64,000 nt of DNA. Source: Saprospiraceae bacterium. Its GTDB lineage: Bacteria; Bacteroidota; Bacteroidia; Chitinophagales; Saprospiraceae. Each line of letters begins with the position of its first letter. The first letter of the stretch is position 1. Of this stretch, positions 1 through 8,500 are shown piece after piece. The DNA lies in NCBI GenBank assembly GCA_016715465.1, contig JADKAA010000024.1:1488001-1552000 (forward strand). Reading direction: 5' to 3'. Made by a program: the position numbers and the translations under genes. The notes beneath the pieces were generated by a model. That model saw nothing but the letters and a program-made list of their open reading frames with translations. It was not told where the DNA came from and made no database searches.

Positions 1-58
1 AACCTTGTCCTATGATAAAGATGAGTTTTCTCAAATCAAATTGGTAAAAATTCATTAA
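1..58 (+). CDS. 3' end of an upstream gene (partial)
   Basis: An open frame enters from the left edge and closes at TAA 56-58. The 18 visible codons (ending ...SQIKLVKIH) have a mixed polar and hydrophobic composition that looks coding. The stop lies 21 nt before the AAA+ ATPase start, as expected for a co-directional neighbour. Too little is visible to name a family, and chance openness over 18 codons is quite possible. Confidence 0.35.
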   Translation, partial: TLSYDKDEFSQIKLVKIH

Positions 59-79
59 CTTGCTGTAGAATAAATCACT

Positions 80-2701
80 ATGGAAGAAGGGGAAAAAATC
101 CAGGGTAAAAAGCGATACAAGATTAAAGATCTGAAAGTATATAATTCCACAGAATACATTTCAGAAAACAAGAAGCGGTATCGTATGGTTTTTGATAAAA
201 ACGAGTTGAGTTATGTCTACGCGGAATTGTCATTCTATAACAAATCATTTGATTTAGAAAATTGGGACGCTGAGCTTGAACTTAAGTGTTTTGAAAAAAT
301 GGCCAAAGAGGCCAAGCCGGTTTGTGACCTGGTTTTCACTAAGAAAATAAGTAAATATGATGCCCTTGTTTATATCCGGGAAGGGTGGGGCAGCAAGAAA
401 GAGGGGCAGTTTTGGAAAGCGGGTGTTTATTATTGGGAAGCATATTTAGATGGAGACTTTGTTGGGAATAAATTTTTTTACATCGAGGATACCGGACAGA
501 AGAAGTTTGATGCAGCCCATTATCTAAAGGTAAAATCAGCTCGGTTATTTGAAGGACAGTATGACGACATTGACCAACAAAGCAAATTAAGTTATACTAC
601 TTTTGATGCTGACGAGACGCGTTATGTTTTTCTGGACCTTGGTTTTGAGAATAACCTCAATCAGGTTTTATGGAATTGTGAGGTATTTGTTCGCTTTTTT
701 AATGAAGCCGGCGACCTGAAATCCACCATATCCAAGCTAAGGCCTGTGCGGAAGAGTGAGTCCGATTTTTCCATGATTTTTGGATTTGGCTCCAACACCA
801 AGGGCAATTGGCTACCAGGCAGGTATCGCGCCGAGATCGTCTTCATGAATAAGTTGCTTGCCATTGTGGTATTTAATGTGGACGCAGAATTTATTGAGGG
901 ACCCACTGGTTTGATGATACCGGTTGGTGATGCTGCCAATCTGGTAAAAGTGGAGCTTGATGACGGACTCAGCTTTGATGACCACATGGCCAGTCTTGAT
1001 GCCATGATTGGATTGACAGAAATAAAGAAAAGAATCAGGGAACATGCTCAATATCTTCAATTTCTCAAATTGAGGCAATCTCATGGATTCAAAGAAAATG
1101 AGCCTTCTGCCTTGTATCTTGTATTTACTGGCAATCCGGGAACAGGAAAAACCACCATCGCCAAAATGATGGGTCAGTTGTATAAAAAAATGGGTCTTCT
1201 TTCCAAAGGACATGTCATGCAGGTTGACCGGTCTGACCTTGTTGGTGAATATATCGGCCAGACCGCGCCAAAAGTAAAGGATGCCATTGAAAAGGCCAGG
1301 GGGGGGATTCTGTTCATTGATGAAGCATACGCGTTGGCCAGATCAGCTGACGACAGCAAGGATTTTGGTCGCGAGGTTATTGAAATGCTAGTCAAGGAAA
1401 TGTCGAATGGTCCCGGTGACCTGTCTGTAATTGTGGCAGGGTATCCAAAGGAAATGAAAATTTTTATTGACTCAAATCCCGGACTCAAATCCAGGTTTAA
1501 GTATTATTTTGATTTTCCCGACTATCTGCCTCAGGAATTGATGCGCATTGCTGAATATACCTGCAGGGAAAAGGAATTGACATTGTCGGATGGCGCACGG
1601 ACCCGTTTGGAAGAAATTATCGTTGAGTCTTACAGAAACCGAAACCTCAGTTTTGGTAATGCGCGTTTTGTAAATGACCTCATTGAAAAAGCCAAAATAA
1701 ACCTTGGTTTGCGCATCATGCACAAGGTCAAGACAAAAAAAGCTGCCAGAAGTGAATTGATGACCATTACCGAGCGCGATGTAGCTTCCTTGGTTCAGGA
1801 TAAAACTGCCGTACTTCCTGCCATACCCATTGACCATGAACTGCTGCAACGCGCCATGGCAGAACTGGATAATCTGCTCGGTATGGATCAGGTGAAAAAA
1901 CAAATCAAAGAAACAGTTGAAGTTGTAAAGTATTATCGCGAAAGCGGCCGCAATGTATTGGCTTCGTTTTATCTCCACACCATTTTTGTGGGTAATCCTG
2001 GAACGGGTAAGACCACAGTTGCCCGGATTCTTACCAAGATTTACAAAGCATTGGGTATCCTGGAACGGGGCCATATTGTAGAGACAGACAGACAAGGTCT
2101 GGTTGCTGGTTTTGTGGGACAAACCGCCATTAAAACTACCGAACGGATAAATGAAGCCATTGGTGGCGTATTGTTTATTGATGAAGCCTATGCCTTAAGT
2201 AACTTTAACGGATTGCAGGGAGATTATGGCAATGAGGCTATACAGACTCTTCTTAAAAAAATGGAAGATGAAAGGGGAAAATTCTATGTATTTGCGGCAG
2301 GATATCCTGAAAATATGGAAGTGTTTCTCAAGGCCAATCCTGGTTTAAGTTCACGCTTCGATAAAATCCTTCGATTTGAAGACTATACTGATTTACAGCT
2401 CAATGACATCGCCCTAAAGATGCTTAAAGATGAGGGATATACCCTGGTCCCGAAAGCGAAGGAGATGATGCTTAATTATTGTAAGGATATTTATCAAAAA
2501 CGAGATAAATTTTTTGGCAATGCGCGCACCATACGTAAATTTACCGGAGAGATCATCCGGCAGCAGAATTTGCGCGTGTCCGCTTTACCGCTGGAGTCAC
2601 GCACACCCAGGATATTGTCCTTGATTACCACGGAAGACCTTAATGTGATTTTACCACAACAGGATGAAGTCATTTACAAGAGAAGGGGGATAAGCTTTTG
2701 A
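80..2701 (+). CDS. Tandem AAA+ ATPase of the CbxX/CfqX (SpoVK-like) type
   Basis: This 873-residue protein carries two AAA+ modules. The first has Walker A GNPGTGKTT near residues 351-359 and Walker B ILFIDEAYA near 410. The second has the same Walker A near 637-645 and Walker B LFIDEAYA near 698. Both resemble the CbxX/CfqX family, whose members include Rubisco activases and SpoVK and act as ring-forming remodelling ATPases. Residues 1-280 form an extra N-terminal region without nucleotide motifs that looks beta-rich (alternating aromatic and charged strands) and may be a substrate-binding module. There is no signal peptide, so it is probably cytoplasmic. The target is unknown. The fold assignment is firm and the role is inference. 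The stop codon overlaps a heptamer repeat. Confidence 0.88.
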   Translation: MEEGEKIQGKKRYKIKDLKVYNSTEYISENKKRYRMVFDKNELSYVYAELSFYNKSFDLENWDAELELKCFEKMAKEAKPVCDLVFTKKISKYDALVYIREGWGSKKEGQFWKAGVYYWEAYLDGDFVGNKFFYIEDTGQKKFDAAHYLKVKSARLFEGQYDDIDQQSKLSYTTFDADETRYVFLDLGFENNLNQVLWNCEVFVRFFNEAGDLKSTISKLRPVRKSESDFSMIFGFGSNTKGNWLPGRYRAEIVFMNKLLAIVVFNVDAEFIEGPTGLMIPVGDAANLVKVELDDGLSFDDHMASLDAMIGLTEIKKRIREHAQYLQFLKLRQSHGFKENEPSALYLVFTGNPGTGKTTIAKMMGQLYKKMGLLSKGHVMQVDRSDLVGEYIGQTAPKVKDAIEKARGGILFIDEAYALARSADDSKDFGREVIEMLVKEMSNGPGDLSVIVAGYPKEMKIFIDSNPGLKSRFKYYFDFPDYLPQELMRIAEYTCREKELTLSDGARTRLEEIIVESYRNRNLSFGNARFVNDLIEKAKINLGLRIMHKVKTKKAARSELMTITERDVASLVQDKTAVLPAIPIDHELLQRAMAELDNLLGMDQVKKQIKETVEVVKYYRESGRNVLASFYLHTIFVGNPGTGKTTVARILTKIYKALGILERGHIVETDRQGLVAGFVGQTAIKTTERINEAIGGVLFIDEAYALSNFNGLQGDYGNEAIQTLLKKMEDERGKFYVFAAGYPENMEVFLKANPGLSSRFDKILRFEDYTDLQLNDIALKMLKDEGYTLVPKAKEMMLNYCKDIYQKRDKFFGNARTIRKFTGEIIRQQNLRVSALPLESRTPRILSLITTEDLNVILPQQDEVIYKRRGISF

Positions 2702-2727
2702 ATTAGGAATTAGGAATTAAGAATTAG
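2696..2727 (+). repeat. GAATTAG heptamer tandem repeat
   Basis: Four consecutive 7-nt units read GAATTAG, GAATTAG, GAATTAA, GAATTAG from 2700. They begin inside the TGA stop of the AAA+ gene and fill most of the gap before the convergent gatB gene. The 18-nt string at 2696-2713 recurs exactly at 48816-48833, again at the 3' end of a gene. Confidence 0.7.
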
Positions 2728-2740
2728 GCAGGCTTCTATT

Positions 2741-4180
2741 TTAACCTTTCAGTTTTGCTTCCACCTTTTCCTTTAAAACCTGCGGGTTTACCGCCTGACT
2801 GGCTTTCATTTTGACCTGTCCCATAAAGAAACCCAATAGTCCGGTTTTTCCTTTTCTGTATTCAGTTACCTTATCCGTGTTTTGCAGCAGCACATCTTGT
2901 ATAATTTGATCCAGGAAGTCTTGATTTTCGACCATCAGATTAAGTCTGCGGGCATGGTCCGTTGGTGTTTTTGATGGGTCTGCCAATACTTCTGCGAGCA
3001 GGGTGGCATAGGCATCGGATTTGTTTATTTTATCATCTGTATAGAGACCCGTAAATTCTATGAGGGTATTGACATTTAAAAGATGTGATACTTCAACCTT
3101 TTGTTCTTCTGCAAGCGGAATGAGTTTGTTGACCAACAGGTTTGCCAATTCTCTGGGTTCAATAGAAGTAGTATCCAGTACATTCAGGAAGTAGTTTGCT
3201 ATGGCTTTGGACGAGCCAATTTTTCCGGATTCCTGATCTGTAATGCCCCTTGAAATAAGTTCAGCCTTAAGGGTATGGGGCAACCAATCAATGGAAGCCC
3301 GGATGGCTGAAATTTCATCCTCAGATATCTCGAATGGGCACAGGTCGGGTTCAGGAAAATAGCGATAATCATTTTCAGTTTCTTTTCTGCGCATAGGTCG
3401 TGTTTCGCCGCTGGTACTGTCAAATAGCATTGTAGTTCTTTCAATTTTCACTCCTTCCACGATGGCTTTAAGTTGCCGCTCTGCCTCAAATTGGATGGCC
3501 TGTTTGGCAAATCTGCGACTGTTTACATTTTTAATCTCACACCTTTCTCCATATACAGCACTGCCTTTTGGCCGGATGGAAACATTGCAATCGCAGCGGA
3601 TGGAACCTTCCTCCATATTGCCGTCTGAGATATCCAAATACTGAATCCATTGCTGCAGGGAAGTGAGAAAGTCGAAAACTTCCTGCCCTGAGCGAAAATC
3701 TGGTTCGGTCACCAGTTCAATCAATGGGGTGCCAGCGCGGTTATAGTCTATAAGGCTGTAATGGGCATCCATGTCATGTGAAGACTTGCCTGCATCTTCT
3801 TCCATATGCAGGTGGTGAATTCGGATGTGCTTTTGTTCGCCTTCACTGATGAAGGAAAATTGGCCTCCAACACCGATGGGGTATTTATCCTGGGTAACCT
3901 GGTAACCCTTAGGAAGGTCGGGGTAGAAATAATTCTTCCGATCAAAGCGTGTGTTCCGGTTTATCTTGGCATCCAGTGCCAATGACAGTTTGATGGCCTT
4001 TTCAATGTGTGTTTTGTTTGCCCTGGGCAATGTGCCGGGCAAGGCAAGTGTGATGGGTGAGATGTGGGTGTTTGGATTTAGGTTGAACGAATTGACATCG
4101 CTGCTAAATGCTTTTGAGGCACTATTTAGCTGGATGTGAACTTCCAATCCCACTACAATCTCAAAAGGTGTTTCCTTCAT
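2741..4180 (-). CDS. gatB: Aspartyl/glutamyl-tRNA amidotransferase subunit B
   Basis: GatB is the tRNA-binding and kinase-like subunit of the GatCAB complex. The complex converts misacylated Glu-tRNA(Gln) or Asp-tRNA(Asn) to the correct aminoacyl-tRNA using ammonia from GatA. The 479-residue length matches the family. The N-terminus has the signature VGLEVHIQL, followed by the conserved stretches DLPKGYQVTQ and DYNRAGTPLIE, and the C-terminal region is the YqeY-like helical domain ending in a Lys-rich tail. The start follows the stop of the DUF3667 gene by 3 nt on the same strand, so the two are probably co-transcribed. gatA and gatC are not in the window. It is convergent with the AAA+ gene. 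Confidence 0.97.
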   Translation of the reverse strand: MKETPFEIVVGLEVHIQLNSASKAFSSDVNSFNLNPNTHISPITLALPGTLPRANKTHIEKAIKLSLALDAKINRNTRFDRKNYFYPDLPKGYQVTQDKYPIGVGGQFSFISEGEQKHIRIHHLHMEEDAGKSSHDMDAHYSLIDYNRAGTPLIELVTEPDFRSGQEVFDFLTSLQQWIQYLDISDGNMEEGSIRCDCNVSIRPKGSAVYGERCEIKNVNSRRFAKQAIQFEAERQLKAIVEGVKIERTTMLFDSTSGETRPMRRKETENDYRYFPEPDLCPFEISEDEISAIRASIDWLPHTLKAELISRGITDQESGKIGSSKAIANYFLNVLDTTSIEPRELANLLVNKLIPLAEEQKVEVSHLLNVNTLIEFTGLYTDDKINKSDAYATLLAEVLADPSKTPTDHARRLNLMVENQDFLDQIIQDVLLQNTDKVTEYRKGKTGLLGFFMGQVKMKASQAVNPQVLKEKVEAKLKG

Positions 4181-4183
4181 ATT

Positions 4184-5233
4184 TTAAAATAAGAAGACGC
4201 TGATTAAAAATATAAGAATTCCAAATAAGGCAATGAACAGAAAATACCCAAAGCCATAGAAAATATACTTGACCAGTGTTTTAACCCAGCCTTGTCGATA
4301 ATATGATTTAAAAGAAAGAAGCCCATAAAAAATGACGATGAAGCAAACAACCCCTAAAATGTAGCCATTATCTGCAATGAAAGGAGAAATAAGTTCTGCT
4401 AAAAACAGGGGAATAAGCAGAATAAAAGCAAAGGAATGAATGTTCATGAGCAGGCAGGCATGTTCAACAAAATATATATCGTGTCTTATGTATAGTAATT
4501 TCATCAGGGCAGCTGAAAGGAAAACGGTAAGGATGATGCTCCAGGCCATGTTGCCAATGATGAATTTAATACCAGCCAGTCTATTGGTATCGTATTTGAT
4601 AAACTGAACTATTTTCATTTGGTCCAGTTTTTGGTTCACCTTGTATTTTTGAAATAGTGTAGAAGGCTCCATCTCGTACGCATCTTTCATCGTGATGCCA
4701 TAGGACCTTAGACCATCATCATCGATCAACCTGCCAAGGCCGCCATAGGTGTTTCCGGGAAAGGTGTCCTGATCAAGGTAGAGTTTTTGGGCAAACAAAT
4801 GACTGCGAATGCTGTCAATCTCATTGCAGTGTTCTTCTGTGAGGTATTGGGTGGAGAGTTTGTCATATTGCTCAAGAAGGCGTGCCTTTTCCACATAACT
4901 CAGCGTGGAATTTGTGTTGATGTTGTTTCCCAGGTTAATGACAAATAGCAATAGAGTGAAGTGCAGGAACATGGTCACCAAAAATAGCCGGATTGGGGTG
5001 AAATAGGACTTTCTGTGTCCGGCCACATAATTTTTAGTGAGCAGGGAAGGTACAGGGATCGCTTTGATGGTTCTTACCAGGTTGGTATCCAGGTTTAAAA
5101 TGTCGTGGGTAAAATCATGGAGCAGCTGTTTGAGGGTAAGTACGGTATCTTTTGACTTTTGTCCGCATTTTGGACAGAAGTCTTTTCCATTGATAAGTTT
5201 TTCGCCACAATTGAGGCACTTATTCTTTTCCAT
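4184..5233 (-). CDS. DUF3667 zinc-ribbon membrane protein
   Basis: This 349-residue protein opens with a zinc ribbon (Cys6, Cys9, Cys20, Cys23; CLNCGEK and CPKCGQ), followed by the family's HDFTHDILNLD region. About four to five hydrophobic segments follow (around residues 85-105, 228-250, 260-285, 290-305 and 325-349). This layout fits DUF3667, a Bacteroidota family of unknown function. The middle part (about 110-215) is soluble and charged, presumably extracytoplasmic. It is the first gene of a two-gene unit with gatB. A candidate promoter lies 28 nt upstream. The family is recognised and the function is not known. Confidence 0.85.
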   Translation of the reverse strand: MEKNKCLNCGEKLINGKDFCPKCGQKSKDTVLTLKQLLHDFTHDILNLDTNLVRTIKAIPVPSLLTKNYVAGHRKSYFTPIRLFLVTMFLHFTLLLFVINLGNNINTNSTLSYVEKARLLEQYDKLSTQYLTEEHCNEIDSIRSHLFAQKLYLDQDTFPGNTYGGLGRLIDDDGLRSYGITMKDAYEMEPSTLFQKYKVNQKLDQMKIVQFIKYDTNRLAGIKFIIGNMAWSIILTVFLSAALMKLLYIRHDIYFVEHACLLMNIHSFAFILLIPLFLAELISPFIADNGYILGVVCFIVIFYGLLSFKSYYRQGWVKTLVKYIFYGFGYFLFIALFGILIFLISVFLF

Positions 5234-5261
5234 ATATGCTTTTTATCCCTAATGGCATATA

Positions 5262-5269
5262 CAAAGATA
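5262..5269 (-). promoter_or_regulatory. -7 box for the DUF3667-gatB unit
   Basis: The minus strand reads TATCTTTG, an exact match to the Bacteroidota -7 consensus TAnnTTTG. It has a near-consensus TTTA 19 nt upstream and a leader of 28 nt before the ATG. No -35/-10 pair of the proteobacterial kind is evident. Confidence 0.5.
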
Positions 5270-5444
5270 TACAATGTAGTTGGTTGTTTAAATGAAATTA
5301 CCCACTTCTGCAGGGGCTGAGCCTTTCATATAGAAAATTGGTATAATGTTTGCCAAGTAATAGATGTACTTGATATGGAACATAAATAAATTGTATAAAT
5401 GATTCATAATCAAGTATAAATAAAATTAAAATTATTCATTTAAA

Positions 5445-5564
5445 ATGACAGCATCACTTTACACCATCGATTTTCACCAGGTTCAAGGGAATTTGGCTAA
5501 AAAAAATGAGGTAGATGCAAAATTTTATAATGAGGAGATCGGAATCCAAAAATTGATTAAATAA
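5445..5564 (+). CDS. Possible 39-residue small protein or leader ORF
   Basis: An ATG at 5445 opens 39 codons ending TAA at 5562-5564, only 6 nt before the start of the giant secreted protein. The peptide begins MTASLYTIDF and ends GIQKLIK; it is hydrophilic, with no signal sequence or membrane segment. The tight spacing is compatible with translational coupling or a leader peptide. In AT-rich intergenic DNA an ORF of this length can occur by chance. No family is recognised. Confidence 0.3.
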   Translation: MTASLYTIDFHQVQGNLAKKNEVDAKFYNEEIGIQKLIK

Positions 5565-5570
5565 ATTAAC

Positions 5571-8500
5571 ATGAAGAACAGCTTATTTACAAATGGTTTG
5601 AGAAAAGCGGTGAACCTGGCCTTCCTGGCTTTGTTCATTTTTGCATTTTCGGGAATAAACCTTAATGGCCAGAGCCCATGTGACAATGACATAAATGATC
5701 CAATTTTTTCAAATTGTGGTCCAAGGTCAGTTACATTGGATGAAGGGATTTGTACTTCAAAACTTTTACCTGCGCTTTCGGCTACAGATAACTGCCCGAG
5801 CTTAGACGATAGTTTTACTCACAATGAAGACGAAGATATCTCAGAAGGTTTTGGATGTCTGATTGGTGATGCATCCTTTTATCAGGTGTTTACACCGGCG
5901 AACCTGCCAAGGTTTACAACGATGACAATGACGTCAATCGAGTTGGGTGTTTTCGAAGCAGTCAACAATCCCAATGTGGTGGTAAGAATCTACCTTACCG
6001 ATGGAGGTCTTAATCCGGCTACCTGGACACAAATAGGCGGAGGGTCATTGATCATTCCGGCCACAAACGGCACACCGGTATCTATTCCTGTTTCTTCAGC
6101 AGACATTTTGCCTTCGCAAACCTTTGCCATAGAAGTGACCGCACCGACCTCAGCGGTTTATGGCGCGGTTGTCGCTGTCAACAATGGCGGTCAAATAGCC
6201 CCCACCTATTATCGTTCTTCAGCTTGTGGTATAAATGCCTTAACGGATTTAGAAACCATTTTGGGTAATGGATATGGGATGGCCATGGTGGCGAATGTGG
6301 CACTGGATGGGGTTTATATTACGCAGGCTTTAAATAACCCATATCCGGTTGATCACGACTTTACTGAAGGCGTTTATAACCTTTCTTACATTGCAACGGA
6401 TGCTTCAGGAAATTCATCTTCCTGTAATTTCACCTTTACAGTTAATGGTGCAATTGGCGTAGTAAGTTCAATTGCCTGTAATGACCTGGTTCAAATCTCA
6501 TTGGATACTATTTGTGAGGCCATTGTGGAACCGGATCAGATTTTAGAGGGCGGTCCTTATGGTTGTTTTGATGATTATGAAGTAATTATTTACAATAAAC
6601 TGAATCAACCCATTGGAAATGGGCTAACCTCTTCCTATATAGGTCAAACCTTAAAGGTGAGTGTTTTTGATGCCAACGGCAATTCGTGCTGGGGAATCCT
6701 TAAAGTGGAAGATAAAAACCCTGCCCCTTTAAATTGCGCACCCATTTACACTACTTGTATTGGGGATCTTAGTCCTGGAAGTCCATTGCCACAGACCATT
6801 ACCGTTCAGGCAATCCTTAATGGAGCAACCATTCCCAACAACAATAAATATGCCCGGGAATTCTTTGTGAATGTTTATGGTCTTGGAAATGCCATAATTA
6901 CAGATTTGGATGTGATGGTGGATATTGAGCATCAGAATGTGCATGATTTACAGGTGACGATTACTTCACCCCAGGGATTGACTAGAAAATTATTTGGCGG
7001 TGTGGCCGATAACTGTGCATATGATGACATCAGGGTTTCACTTGACGACGAAGCAGCCAACGGGTATGCAGCTTTACAAAGTACCTGTGCGGCAGCTACA
7101 CCTGCCGTTGCGGGAAATTTCAAACCAGAGCAGGGCCTCAATGTGTATGACAACCAAAGTCCGATTGGACAATGGAAAATAACCGTAATAGACAGCACCA
7201 CTGCAGATGGAGGTCAGGTGAATGAACTGGCCATCGTATTCAAGCAAAGTGGAGGAACTATTTCATTCCCAACACCTAATCCTGTTACCTTTGTTGAGCA
7301 GGGACCGGGGTACTATACCGTTTGGGGCATCGATCCCTGCGGACCTGCAACCATGGGCTATACCGATGAGATCAGAGAATCTGACTGTTCAAGTTTATAC
7401 AGCAAGGTAATTGCAAGGACCTGGTCTGCAACAGACGCTTCTGGCAATGTATCACCTTCCTGTACTCAATATATTTACGTGTATAGAAATGGACTGGCCT
7501 CATTGAGGTTTCCACCAAATTACGATGGCATTGATCAACCAGCCCTGTCTTGCCTCGTATGGGGTGACCAGGTGCCAGGTCCCGAAGTTACGGGAAGTCC
7601 AACTGGTGACTTCTGTGACAACGTGCAGATTTTCCCTTATGAAGATACACGAATCGATGTATGTCCGAAGTCATATAAAATCATCAGAAAGTGGAAACTA
7701 CTGGAATGGTGTAACAGCCAGGTAATCGAACATACCCAAATTATCAAAGTAATTGATGACCAGGGACCAAAAATGGAATGTCCTGCTGATGTGACCATTT
7801 CTACAGATGCACTCGATTGCAACAGGGATTATACACCGGAAAAGCCGGTTGTTACTGTGGAATGTTCCGGTGTACTAACATACGATTTGTATTACTATTC
7901 ACCAGATGCAAGTGGTCAGTTGCCACAAGGAGCTGTATTCATTAAAGACAATGTAGTCAATGGCACCATTCTTGATTTGCCAGCCGGTATCAATTACCTG
8001 ATGTGGAGGGTTTGGGACCAATGCGGTAATTTTTCAGAATGCATTTACAAAGTTACAGTTAGGGATGAAGTTCCTCCTGTTGCAGTATGCGATCAGTTTA
8101 CCAAAGTATCTGTAGGATCAAATGGCATCGGAAAAGTAGCAGCTTTCACTTTTGACGACATCAGCAATGACAATTGTGAAATTGTGAATTACACCGCCAG
8201 GAAAATGACCAATAAATGTGCGCTGGGTACTACTTCAACTTTCAGAGATACGATTGTATTTTGCTGCGAAGAAGTAGGTACCTCAATTATGGTTGAATTC
8301 AGGGTTACCGACAAAGCAGGGAATAGAAATACCTGTATGGTAGAGGTTAAGGTAGAAGATAAATTACCTCCTTACATTACTAAATGCCCTGCAGACATCA
8401 CCCTGGATTGTCAGGCGGATTATAAAAACCTCAGCATTACGGGAGAACCTATTTATATTGATAACTGTAAAATAAACAGCGTCGGTTTTGCAGACAGCGG

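Noticed and set aside
3951..4139. A 62-codon plus-strand ORF
   Set aside because: It is antisense to the conserved N-terminus of gatB and has no domain.
5475..5500. A tRNA T-loop-like string (GGTTCAAGG)
   Set aside because: The flanking bases do not form acceptor, D or anticodon stems, and it lies inside the small ORF.
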